The translations under genes and the position numbers were made by a program. Source: Holosporales bacterium (lineage in GTDB: Bacteria; Pseudomonadota; Alphaproteobacteria; Paracaedibacterales; UBA11393). From it: a stretch of DNA of 5,411 nucleotides. A model generated the notes under the pieces. It was not told where the DNA came from, searched no databases, and saw only the letters and a list, made by a program, of their open reading frames with translations. Below are positions 1 through 5,411 of this stretch, one piece after another. The stretch is from assembly GCA_003542655.1 (NCBI GenBank), contig DPKF01000035.1:1-5411 (forward strand), in the 5' to 3' direction. Positions within the stretch are counted from its first letter, which is position 1; each line of letters starts with the position of its first letter.

Positions 1-5
1 GGCTG

Positions 6-34
6 CAAAAATAGAACTTTTTTTTTGAAAACAA
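6..34 (-). promoter_or_regulatory. Leftward Bacteroidota-type promoter for a gene beyond the left edge
   Basis: Read on the minus strand, positions 13 to 6 spell TATTTTTG, an exact match to the Bacteroidota -7 element TAnnTTTG. A TTG (34 to 32) lies 18 bases upstream, close to the expected spacing for the -33 element. Between them is a run of nine A residues on this strand (T on the plus strand, 18-26). Transcription would start at about the window edge and run left, so the gene it serves is not visible. Both boxes and the spacing are seen; promoter activity is inferred. Confidence 0.55.
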
Positions 35-42
35 GGACAAAA

Positions 43-599
43 CAAGATATTTTTAAGCTAATCCTGAATATGTAATAGCTTTTGCGCTTCATTGTGTTGG
101 TAGAAAAAATAGTCCTGGGTCGCAAATTGTCACAAAATGACGTAAAAACAGAAAACGAACAATTCATGATTAAAAACCAGTCGAATTGAATTGAAGGAAA
201 ACGAATTATTGCGAGGTATGCTGCTTTACGATTAGTAATAGATTCAAACACACATGGTTTAACACAAGCTATTCATCAAGTTTATACTGAAGGCTTTTCT
301 TGTTGAAATTTGTTTTTCCAGGCATACAATATGAGCAGGTATATAAGGTCCGGTGTTGAACGAACATTATCAGGTTATTATGGAGTTTTCAACATTCGAT
401 TTCTTGTACAGACTCTTGAGACCCATTTCTGCAAATCCTCATTCAGTACATCATAGTATGCAAATAGTTTTTCTATTTTTACCCCCTTCAACAATCATTG
501 ATGCCTAAGCGGTAATCATACAGCACCATTGAATGATTGATACTATGATGATTTTTGTGTTCAACAAGAAGATAAAATATTTACAAAAACAGCTTTCAG
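43..599. other. Long intergenic region with a weak, interrupted coding trace
   Basis: No intact gene was found between the leftward promoter and the dehydrogenase. One plus-strand frame, from 79 to the TAG at 454-456, is unusually open: 125 codons broken only by TGA at 187-189 and 304-306. Its middle part reads like protein, for example IARYAALRLVIDSNTHGLTQ (from 208), and an ATG-led piece of 41 codons follows at 331-456. I do not recognise the sequence. It may be a decayed gene or chance. The bases just upstream of 600 contain the ATCATT-type inverted repeat listed separately. I see no exact TAnnTTTG promoter for the dehydrogenase here. Confidence 0.3.
492..539. promoter_or_regulatory. Inverted repeat upstream of the aldehyde dehydrogenase gene
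   Basis: CAATCATT (492-499) is perfectly inverted as AATGATTG (532-539), separated by 32 bases. Related half-sites (AATCAT near 514, ATGATGATT near 545) lie in or beside the interval. The position 60 to 108 bases before the ATG at 600 suits an operator or a leader hairpin. AT-rich 8-base arms can arise by chance, so this is tentative. Confidence 0.2.
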
Positions 600-2048
600 A
601 TGCAAACTATCCCAATCAATCACGACTATATCAACTCGGTTATGGACAATGCCTCAAAGGCAGCAGAGGTTTTCGCGGCTTACGATCGCCAAACGACGGA
701 TCGCATTGTAAAAAAGGTATTTGAAACAGCCTTCGACAACCGTTTTATGCTGGCAGAGTTGGCTTATCAGGAAACCGGAATTGGAAAGGTGGCAGATAAA
801 GTGATTAAAAATATCATTGCTACCAAGCATGTGTATGAGGACATTCGTGATTTTAAGGCAGTAGGTATTATTTCTGATGACCCCAATACCGGGATCACCG
901 AGATTGCCCGTCCGCTTGGACCGGTTTTTGCCATTACGCCCATCACCAATCCCACCAGCACGGTACTTTTCAAGATACTCATCAGCCTTAAGACGCGCAA
1001 TCCGTTGATAATTAGTCCGCATGGCGCAGCAAGGAAATGCAGCATCGAAGCTGCACGTATCTGCTACGAAGCTGCCATGGAAGCCGGAGCCCCTGAAAAT
1101 TGCATTCAATGGTTGAAAAGGGTGAATAAGGATGAAGTCATCACTTTTATGGCGCATAAAAAAACGGCACTAATCCTTGCCACCGGCTCAGTCGGACTTG
1201 TAAAGGCTGCCTATAGCTCGGGTAATCCGACCATTGGCATAGGTCCGGGAAATGTGCCGGTTTATATTGGTAAAACAGCAGATGTTGCCTTTGCTGTTGA
1301 TCAGATACTGCATTCAAAAACATTTGATTATGGCACCATTTGTGCCAGCGAGCAGGCTGTGGTGGTGTCAAGGTACAATGCTGATGCCGTTGAAGTGGAA
1401 TTTAAGAAACGGGGAGCATACTTTATGAGCCCTGAGGAGATTGCAAAACTGGAACCCATCGCGTTCAATATGTCGCAGAGCGTGATGAATGCCGGTGTGA
1501 TTGGGAAACCAGCCTCTGAGATTGCTCAAATGGCCGGATTTGATGTGCCCGAAGATACCACAGTACTGATTGCTCCCCTGGAAAAAGTTGGGGCAGATTC
1601 GCCCTTATCATTCGAGATTCTGGCGCCCATTCTGGCTTATTATGTGGTTGACAATTTTGAGCAGGGCATTGCGCGCTGCCGCGAAATAAATCGCTATGGC
1701 GGTTTGGGACACACAGCCAGCATTTTCTCGAACGATGAAGATAAAATCAGGCATTTTGCCGAAACGATGAATGCTGGTCGTATCATTGTCAACCAGCCTT
1801 CTTCCCAGGGTGCTTTGGGAGGCACGTTCAATGCATTGCAACCTTCTATGACATTGGCTTGTGGCACTGGTGGAAAAAACATTACCACTGACAATATTTC
1901 GGCACGTCATCTAATCAATATCCAACGTATCGCCAAACGCAAGGTGAGCATATGCAGTGAGCATTTCAGCAAGGGGGTGTATTGCTGCGATCAGTATTTA
2001 ACAAGTGCAGATGTTATGAAAGCATGCAGACGTTTTATTGATGATTGA
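600..2048 (+). CDS. CoA-acylating aldehyde dehydrogenase (AdhE N-terminal-domain type, stand-alone)
   Basis: Enzymes of this type reversibly convert acetaldehyde (or a related aldehyde) plus CoA and NAD+ to the acyl-CoA and NADH, in the cytoplasm, usually in fermentation. The 482 residues match the aldehyde dehydrogenase half of AdhE throughout: the TNPTST segment (116-121), the AYSSGNP and GIGPGN glycine-rich segments (204-218), the catalytic cysteine C248 in FDYGTICASEQ, a glutamate in SFEILAP (337-343), GHTASIF (370-376), NQPSSQG (398-404) and HLINIQRIAKRK (437-448). It ends with a short tail, residues 449-482, corresponding to the AdhE interdomain linker, with three cysteines (C452, C462, C463). 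The iron-dependent alcohol dehydrogenase half is absent and no remnant follows the stop. ATG 600 is the only possible ATG start, since an in-frame TAA lies at 573-575; there is no clear ribosome-binding site. SauS-like sulfoacetaldehyde or SucD-like succinate-semialdehyde dehydrogenases are alternatives, but the best resemblance is to AdhE. It is monocistronic here, facing a convergent gene. Confidence 0.88.
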   Translation: MQTIPINHDYINSVMDNASKAAEVFAAYDRQTTDRIVKKVFETAFDNRFMLAELAYQETGIGKVADKVIKNIIATKHVYEDIRDFKAVGIISDDPNTGITEIARPLGPVFAITPITNPTSTVLFKILISLKTRNPLIISPHGAARKCSIEAARICYEAAMEAGAPENCIQWLKRVNKDEVITFMAHKKTALILATGSVGLVKAAYSSGNPTIGIGPGNVPVYIGKTADVAFAVDQILHSKTFDYGTICASEQAVVVSRYNADAVEVEFKKRGAYFMSPEEIAKLEPIAFNMSQSVMNAGVIGKPASEIAQMAGFDVPEDTTVLIAPLEKVGADSPLSFEILAPILAYYVVDNFEQGIARCREINRYGGLGHTASIFSNDEDKIRHFAETMNAGRIIVNQPSSQGALGGTFNALQPSMTLACGTGGKNITTDNISARHLINIQRIAKRKVSICSEHFSKGVYCCDQYLTSADVMKACRRFIDD

Positions 2049-2294
2049 TTATATTTTTTTCTTTGACAAGAGGAACGCCTATTTGAACCAAGGCGGATGA
2101 ATGATTCAAAGATAGGTGAATTTTGCCAAAAGAAATAAATGTAGGCTTCGAGTTTTTAAAAGTAGGGAGCCGTAGTGTCTTTTTATATTAACTAAAGTTT
2201 GCATATCTGTTTATTTACAATTGGGGTATACTTTTCCTGATAAACGAAACACTTATTCCCTGCTTGCTGGAAGGTGCTTTTAGTCAAATGTGAC
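2049..2294. other. Convergent intergenic region
   Basis: This gap separates the stops of two convergent genes. It contains a 5-bp stem CGCCT/AGGCG (2076-2080 and 2091-2095, 10-base loop), whose left arm can also pair imperfectly with TCAAAGATAGGTG (from 2107). Neither is followed by a T-run, so I cannot call a Rho-independent terminator. The only T-rich tract (2054-2060) comes directly after the dehydrogenase stop without a stem. No small gene was recognised. Confidence 0.4.
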
Positions 2295-3521
2295 TTATCT
2301 CCATGTGGTTTGATTTGTTTGCCAGTCTATTTCTATATACTGGCATCCTATTGAATTAGGGTCTTTTTCTGAATACACAATATTATTAAAGTCATTTAAA
2401 ACCTGTTTTGAATAAATCCCTTGATATGCTCCATCTCTTCCCATAAGTATTTGTGTTGAATCTTGTTTAACACAGTGTGATAAATTTGATATTGACCTTT
2501 TAACAGGGCAATGGTTTCTAATATGTCCATTTAAACTACCATGATGGGATATTACAAAATAATCACACGCTTTCAGGTTTGGGGGACAATGGGTTATTGT
2601 GTCCCATTTTTCTGTTTCCAAGTCTCCAGGAAAAAGAATCGACTTTTCCCCAAAATTTAAACAATAAACAACGGAAGAATTGTTAGGTCTTTGCTCAACC
2701 TGATAATTACATGTGGCATATTTAGAGGTAAAAGTTCTTATAGTTGTGAAATGTGGATGCCAAATCTCAATATTATTTGTGCTAAATGTTGATATTGGTT
2801 CAATTATAGTTGGTTTTAAAATATTAATATTTCTCAACAAATGGTTGTATATTTTACTTGGCATACAATAGTGTAAGTTCAAATAAAATTCAGTATGGTT
2901 ATTTATTATACCAAGATTAATAAGTCGTTCTATTCCAGAATAATGGTCAAAATGAGGATGTGTGAGAAAAAATTTATCTATTTGTAATCTTTTTAGTCTA
3001 AACTTTTGTGAAATATAATTCAAGCAAGTGTTAATGTTGCAATTATAATATTTTCTGTTTTTATAATCAAAATCTGAACAATCAATCATCCATATTTTCA
3101 CCGTAGTTTTATTCTTAACAACAATAAGACTGCAATTGCCATGACCAACATTAATATGGTATGAAAAGATTTCTATGTTTCTTTTAAATCCAAAATCACT
3201 AACATGTTCCTTTTGATTTTTCAGTAGCCTACCCCTATAAAAGTTATTGTAAATAAGATTTCGTCTTGCAATAGGAGTGTTATTTGCATTGGTTAATTCA
3301 TTGGAAAGAAATTTTACATAGTTACCCTCAGAAGTATTTTCAATCCTATCTTTAGTTGTTTCAAAAAGCAGAAAGTCGTAATCATTCTCTATATTTAGTA
3401 AATTGTATTTTTCAGACGCATTTAATAATACAACGGTAAATTTGTATGCTTCTTTAACATTTTCCTCATAATGAGGAATAATATTCTCGACAAAATATAT
3501 ATTATTTTCTTTTTCAATCAT
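2295..3521 (-). CDS. Metallo-beta-lactamase-fold hydrolase, ComEC/Rec2-like, with an unassigned N-terminal region
   Basis: This 408-residue protein carries the motif series of the ComEC-type MBL fold. VGHGNC (125-130) stands where ComEC has VGQGDA, followed by IDCSD (146-150). LTHPHFDH (186-193) contains the HxHxDH metal site (H188, H190, D192, H193). NNSSVV (280-285), LFPGDLE (296-302; metal-bridging D300) and ISHHGS (324-329; H326/H327) follow. The metal-binding residues expected of this group look intact, so it should be a di-metal hydrolase. In ComEC the domain is thought to act on DNA; the substrate here is unknown. There is no signal peptide and no membrane segment, so it is a soluble cytoplasmic protein rather than a DNA-uptake channel. 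Residues 1 to about 115 match nothing I recognise. In the late position where ComEC has GHP, this protein appears to read GIY (368-370). The start is bounded by an in-frame TAG upstream; there is no Shine-Dalgarno. Hand-counted GC is about 27% (2341-2400), far below the flanking dehydrogenase. A defence or mobile-cargo role is inferred only. Confidence 0.85.
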   Translation of the reverse strand: MIEKENNIYFVENIIPHYEENVKEAYKFTVVLLNASEKYNLLNIENDYDFLLFETTKDRIENTSEGNYVKFLSNELTNANNTPIARRNLIYNNFYRGRLLKNQKEHVSDFGFKRNIEIFSYHINVGHGNCSLIVVKNKTTVKIWMIDCSDFDYKNRKYYNCNINTCLNYISQKFRLKRLQIDKFFLTHPHFDHYSGIERLINLGIINNHTEFYLNLHYCMPSKIYNHLLRNINILKPTIIEPISTFSTNNIEIWHPHFTTIRTFTSKYATCNYQVEQRPNNSSVVYCLNFGEKSILFPGDLETEKWDTITHCPPNLKACDYFVISHHGSLNGHIRNHCPVKRSISNLSHCVKQDSTQILMGRDGAYQGIYSKQVLNDFNNIVYSEKDPNSIGCQYIEIDWQTNQTTWR

Positions 3522-3610
3522 TTTACAGAGCCATATCTATCATTTATCTTATTGCACATCAGTCGCGGGTATGAATCGTGCTGGATTGTGGAGATGCGTC
3601 TATCTCTCAT
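3518..3610 (-). CDS. Possible 30-residue ORF overlapping the MBL hydrolase start (ATGA)
   Basis: An ATG at 3610 opens a 30-codon frame whose TGA stop (3520-3518) overlaps the ATG of the MBL gene as ATGA, the usual geometry for translational coupling. It starts MRDRRISTIQHD and is rich in Arg and Lys. The frame stays open about 14 codons upstream of this ATG. I do not recognise it. It lies mostly inside the segment bounded by the 12-base direct repeat and is less AT-rich than its neighbours (47% GC in 3541-3600). It could be a real leader peptide, the tail of a broken gene carried by that segment, or chance. Confidence 0.25.
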   Translation of the reverse strand: MRDRRISTIQHDSYPRLMCNKINDRYGSVK

Positions 3611-3704
3611 GATATGAAACTTGATTGATGAGGAAATACTTGCATACCACTAGAAACGCTTTATGCTTTAGGATTCGTTGTTAGTTTGGTTGTATCATTT
3701 ATCT
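3538..3704. repeat. 12-base direct repeats bounding a segment of about 143 bases
   Basis: TATCATTTATCT occurs at 3538-3549 and again, perfectly, at 3693-3704. The 143 bases between are about 41% GC by hand count, above the genes on both sides, and show no terminal inverted repeats and no complete known gene. The first copy lies just upstream of the MBL start and the second carries the stop of the frameshifted ORF. Removing one repeat and the enclosed segment would place that stop 18 bases before the MBL ATG. This is consistent with an insertion that duplicated its target, but a chance repeat in AT-rich DNA is not excluded. Confidence 0.4.
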
Positions 3705-3951
3705 CGTTTTTTTAATTCAATTATTTTACTTTCATCTTCTTCGGTTAAGATTAATTCATCGGTCAAACAGATCCTTGGTAAATTTTATGTTTTTTTCATC
3801 CTTTTGCTTTTTACCAAGTACTTCACATATTATATTTATGTGTCGGGGAGCATTTAAACTTCGCTGGATGTTCATTTGATCTAAATCCATTCTCAATGTC
3901 ATCAATAAAATGGTCAAGTTCAGTTACAAATCTTATTAATCTAATCGCCAT
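3695..3951 (-). pseudogene. Frameshifted small ORF of unknown function
   Basis: Three overlapping minus-strand frames each look protein-like for part of their length. Frame a begins MAIRLIRFVTELDHFIDDIE (ATG 3951, TGA 3825-3823). Frame b carries HINIICEVLGKKQKDEKNIK (ATG 3902 possible, TGA 3758-3756). Frame c ends LTDELILTEEDESKIIELKK followed by RDK and a stop at 3697-3695. Read together with two frameshifts, near 3890 and near 3766, they give a charged protein of roughly 85 residues. It would start 33 bases after the lipoprotein stop, on the same strand, so it looks like the second gene of an operon. I do not recognise the family. Alternatives are two or three tiny separate ORFs, sequencing errors, or chance in AT-rich DNA. 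Confidence 0.35.
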
Positions 3952-3984
3952 ATCTCTGCTGTTTTTCTACATGCAAGCTAAGAA

Positions 3985-4593
3985 TCAGTAATTATAATAC
4001 TTCTTGTATCGTGCTCTTATTTCAGTATTTGCTTCTATTAACCAATCTAAATTCCATTGAATGTCCTTGATTGATAATTCTTTAATATCATCTTCATTAA
4101 TCATAGAGGTGGGAATTAAGAAAACCTTGTTCCTGGTAGTTTCAAAGTCGTCTTCAAAAATAATTTTATCAGTTCTCCATTTACAGCGTAACTCACTCAA
4201 CTCATATCTATATGCATAACAATCGTAATAGAATGAAACTAGTTTGGAGGTTTTTGGAGGAATTGGGATATCAATTTCTACGGTAAAATCACAGACAGGG
4301 TCATTTAATTTATTAGAAATTAATATAAAGCCTGTTAGATTTTTAATTCCAACTGAAGAATGATTGTATATATCAAAACTTAATACTGTATTTCGCTCAT
4401 CATAATCTTCAAGTGAGATGGTTATCATTTTTGACATCAGATCAGCCTCTAAACTTCTCAAATTTTCATTAGATCTATAAAAGTCATTATGTTCTTGCAC
4501 TAACTTTTGCTTTTCACCATAATTGCTACAACTCAGTAATACAATAGTTGTAAGAAAAAGAATAATGATTTGAATTGAGGTTCTCTTTTCCAT
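3985..4593 (-). CDS. Small lipoprotein of unknown function
   Basis: The preferred start at 4593 gives 202 residues beginning MEKRTSIQ, followed by a hydrophobic stretch and the lipobox LLSC, with lipidated cysteine C22; the mature protein would be anchored in the cell envelope. An in-frame ATG at 4617 adds eight residues and is also possible, but 4593 gives a more ordinary signal peptide. The residues after the cysteine (SNYGEKQK) lack the acidic run associated with surface export in Bacteroidota lipoproteins, so the protein may face the periplasm (inferred). Residues about 69 to 150 alternate hydrophobic and polar residues like a beta-sandwich, with a segment IDIPIPPKTSKLVSFYY; there are three cysteines in the mature part of this region. 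The C-terminal part (about 170-202) is charged and probably helical. I recognise no named family. GC is very low (about 23% in 4321-4380). It is the first gene of the leftward AT-rich group; no exact TAnnTTTG promoter is visible upstream of it. Confidence 0.72.
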   Translation of the reverse strand: MEKRTSIQIIILFLTTIVLLSCSNYGEKQKLVQEHNDFYRSNENLRSLEADLMSKMITISLEDYDERNTVLSFDIYNHSSVGIKNLTGFILISNKLNDPVCDFTVEIDIPIPPKTSKLVSFYYDCYAYRYELSELRCKWRTDKIIFEDDFETTRNKVFLIPTSMINEDDIKELSIKDIQWNLDWLIEANTEIRARYKKYYNY

Positions 4594-4750
4594 GTTTATG
4601 AATTTTAAGTTAATCATATTTATTATTTTTAATAAAAGTCATTAAAGGATCGATGCTGTAAAGTTATGAAATCCTCCAAATAAGCAAGAAAATTATTAAA
4701 AATATTTTTCAGTATCCCATCCGTTGCGTCTATACGTAACTCTCATTCAG

Positions 4751-4799
4751 CCACAATTCAAACTAAATCATCCAAATCCCCCAAATCAAACCTTAAATC
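4751..4799. repeat. Degenerate 9-base tandem repeat (NNNNAAATC)
   Basis: Consecutive 9-base units end in AAATC: AACTAAATC (4761-4769), ATCCAAATC (4770-4778) and CCCCAAATC (4779-4787). They are followed by a 12-base variant ending TTAAATC (to 4799) and preceded by a weaker unit, CCACAATTC (4751-4759). On the other strand the unit reads GATTTGGnn. The register is exact over three units. The role is unknown. Confidence 0.55.
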
Positions 4800-4811
4800 T
4801 AAGTATCTGCC

Positions 4812-4832
4812 TATAGTTGCGGTTTAACTATA
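4812..4832. promoter_or_regulatory. Perfect 7-base inverted repeat, possible operator
   Basis: TATAGTT (4812-4818) and AACTATA (4826-4832) are exact reverse complements around a 7-base spacer, GCGGTTT. The 21-base palindromic layout, with half-sites about 1.4 helical turns apart centre to centre, is compatible with a dimeric regulator. It lies between divergent genes, about 220 bases upstream of the lipoprotein start. It could equally be a small AT-rich hairpin. Confidence 0.25.
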
Positions 4833-4875
4833 CACATAAAGAAAAAACCGACGATTATATGAGTATTGTTGAAAT

Positions 4876-4917
4876 TAATAAAATCATTTATTACTTAGGC
4901 AATCAATTATTAAGTAA
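4876..4917. other. Two adjacent AT-rich hairpins
   Basis: TAATAAA (4876-4882) pairs with TTTATTA (4887-4893) across a 4-base loop. TTACTTA (4891-4897) pairs with TAAGTAA (4911-4917) across a 13-base loop. The two share bases 4891-4893, so only one could form fully at a time. The stems have little or no GC and no adjoining T-run, so a terminator is not supported. Confidence 0.2.
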
Positions 4918-4977
4918 AATTCGTTGACGGGTCCAAGACTCTGTTAAAAAAACTTAAAGCGATCTGATTATTAACCG

Positions 4978-4985
4978 TATTTTTG
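4978..4985 (+). promoter_or_regulatory. Bacteroidota -7 promoter element for the GT117 gene
   Basis: TATTTTTG matches TAnnTTTG exactly, 55 bases before the ATG at 5041, so the untranslated leader would be about 45 to 50 bases. No good -33 TTG/TTTG is seen at the expected spacing; the nearest candidate is TTA at 4954-4956, 21 bases upstream. A near match, TATTTTCG, follows at about 4997. Confidence 0.45.
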
Positions 4986-5040
4986 CCTTGAATGCGTATT
5001 TTCGCTTCGAATAACCATTTACACAAAACCTTCATAAACA

Positions 5041-5411
5041 ATGAATTTTAAGAAACTGAACAACCTGGTTGGCTGGGTAGTATTCCTGATTGCCACCATT
5101 GTGTATTTTTTAACACTCGAACCCACAGCCAGTTGGTGGGATTGTGGTGAGTATATATCCACAGCCTACAAACTTCAGGTTGGTCATCCGCCTGGTGCGC
5201 CATTGTTTCAGATGATGGGAAGGTTCTTTAGCCTGTTTGCCTTTGGCGACCTGAGCAAGGTTGCACTGATGATCAATGTTATGTCGGCCTTATCGAGCAG
5301 TTTCACTATTTTGTTTTTGTTCTGGACTATCACTATGCTGGCCCGGAAAATAGTGAAAGTGGCTGACGATTCAATAGCTTCGGGCGATGCCATAGCCGTT
5401 CTGGGAGCTGG
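5041..5411 (+). CDS. DUF2723 / GT117 family membrane glycosyltransferase, N-terminal part (runs off right edge)
   Basis: The window shows the first 123 residues. Members of this family (DUF2723; the eukaryotic relative TMEM260 is a protein O-mannosyltransferase) are large multi-spanning inner-membrane GT-C enzymes thought to transfer sugar from a lipid-linked donor to exported proteins. The visible part has the family's hallmarks: a first membrane helix at about residues 10-26, the motif LEPTASWWDCGEYI (26-39) whose acidic residues D34 and E37 sit in the first external loop where GT-C enzymes place catalytic acids, then KLQVGHPPGAPLFQMMGRFF (44-63), and a second hydrophobic region at about 74-101. 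The start MNFKKLNN is where the family normally starts, and there is no Shine-Dalgarno. GC (about 52% in 5161-5220) resembles the dehydrogenase rather than the AT-rich block. The -7 element at 4978 probably drives it. Confidence 0.92.
   Translation, partial: MNFKKLNNLVGWVVFLIATIVYFLTLEPTASWWDCGEYISTAYKLQVGHPPGAPLFQMMGRFFSLFAFGDLSKVALMINVMSALSSSFTILFLFWTITMLARKIVKVADDSIASGDAIAVLGA

Larger units (their letters stand above)
4618..5040. other. Divergent intergenic region
   Basis: This region separates the leftward lipoprotein gene from the rightward GT117 gene. I found no gene in it. It holds, left to right, a degenerate 9-base tandem repeat, two inverted repeats and the GT117 promoter, each listed separately. 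Composition shifts from AT-rich toward the composition of the GT117 gene after about 4960, which may mark the right boundary of the acquired block. Confidence 0.5.

Noticed and set aside
1..60. Left edge as the terminus of an insertion sequence
   Set aside because: No transposase or paired inverted repeat is visible; the bases are better explained by a leftward promoter.
533..724. 63-codon plus-strand ORF overlapping the dehydrogenase start
   Set aside because: It runs out of frame into the strongly supported dehydrogenase gene and resembles no protein.
654..1910. Several minus-strand ORFs opposite the dehydrogenase
   Set aside because: They are antisense shadows of a gene whose motifs are unmistakable on the plus strand; none shows domain features of its own.
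2282..2295. Hairpin AGTCA/TGACT at the MBL stop codon as a terminator
   Set aside because: The stem is only 5 bp and no T-run follows in either direction.
2047..4861. GATTATAT at 2047-2054 and 4854-4861 as direct repeats flanking the AT-rich block
   Set aside because: Eight AT-rich bases recurring over 2.8 kb are expected by chance.
5208..5393. 61-codon minus-strand ORF at the right end
   Set aside because: Antisense to the GT117 gene, whose family motifs are clear.

Overview
The window fits a Bacteroidota genome. The last gene encodes the start of a DUF2723 / GT117 membrane glycosyltransferase, a family typical of that phylum. Two matches to the Bacteroidota -7 promoter element (TAnnTTTG) sit next to gene starts, and no gene has a clear Shine-Dalgarno sequence, which is also usual there. 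The species cannot be named from the sequence.

Layout. Positions 1-599 are mostly non-coding: a leftward promoter at the extreme left edge (its gene lies outside the window), then a stretch with a weak, interrupted coding trace. Positions 600-2048 (+) hold a complete CoA-acylating aldehyde dehydrogenase that resembles the N-terminal half of AdhE but has no alcohol dehydrogenase half. Converging on it from the right is an AT-rich block transcribed leftward. In transcription order this block has a small lipoprotein of unknown function (4593-3985), a frameshifted small ORF (3951-3695), a roughly 155-base segment bounded by a 12-base direct repeat, and a soluble metallo-beta-lactamase-fold hydrolase of the ComEC/Rec2-like type (3521-2295). 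A degenerate 9-base tandem repeat and two AT-rich inverted repeats fill the next intergenic stretch. A rightward promoter at 4978-4985 precedes the GT117 gene, which starts at 5041 and runs off the right edge.

How it fits together. The flanking genes look like resident genes: hand-counted 60-base blocks give about 55% GC in the dehydrogenase and 52% in the GT117 gene. Blocks in the MBL and lipoprotein genes give about 27% and 23%. The simplest reading is a horizontally acquired cassette (lipoprotein, small ORF, MBL hydrolase) placed between two older genes and now partly decayed. If the 155-base segment between the direct repeats is removed, the frameshifted ORF would end 18 bases before the MBL start, which is operon-like spacing. 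The MBL hydrolase, with an unassigned N-terminal region of about 115 residues, is the most interesting protein here. A defence or DNA-processing role is possible but is inference only. No RNA gene, CRISPR array or recognisable transposase was seen.
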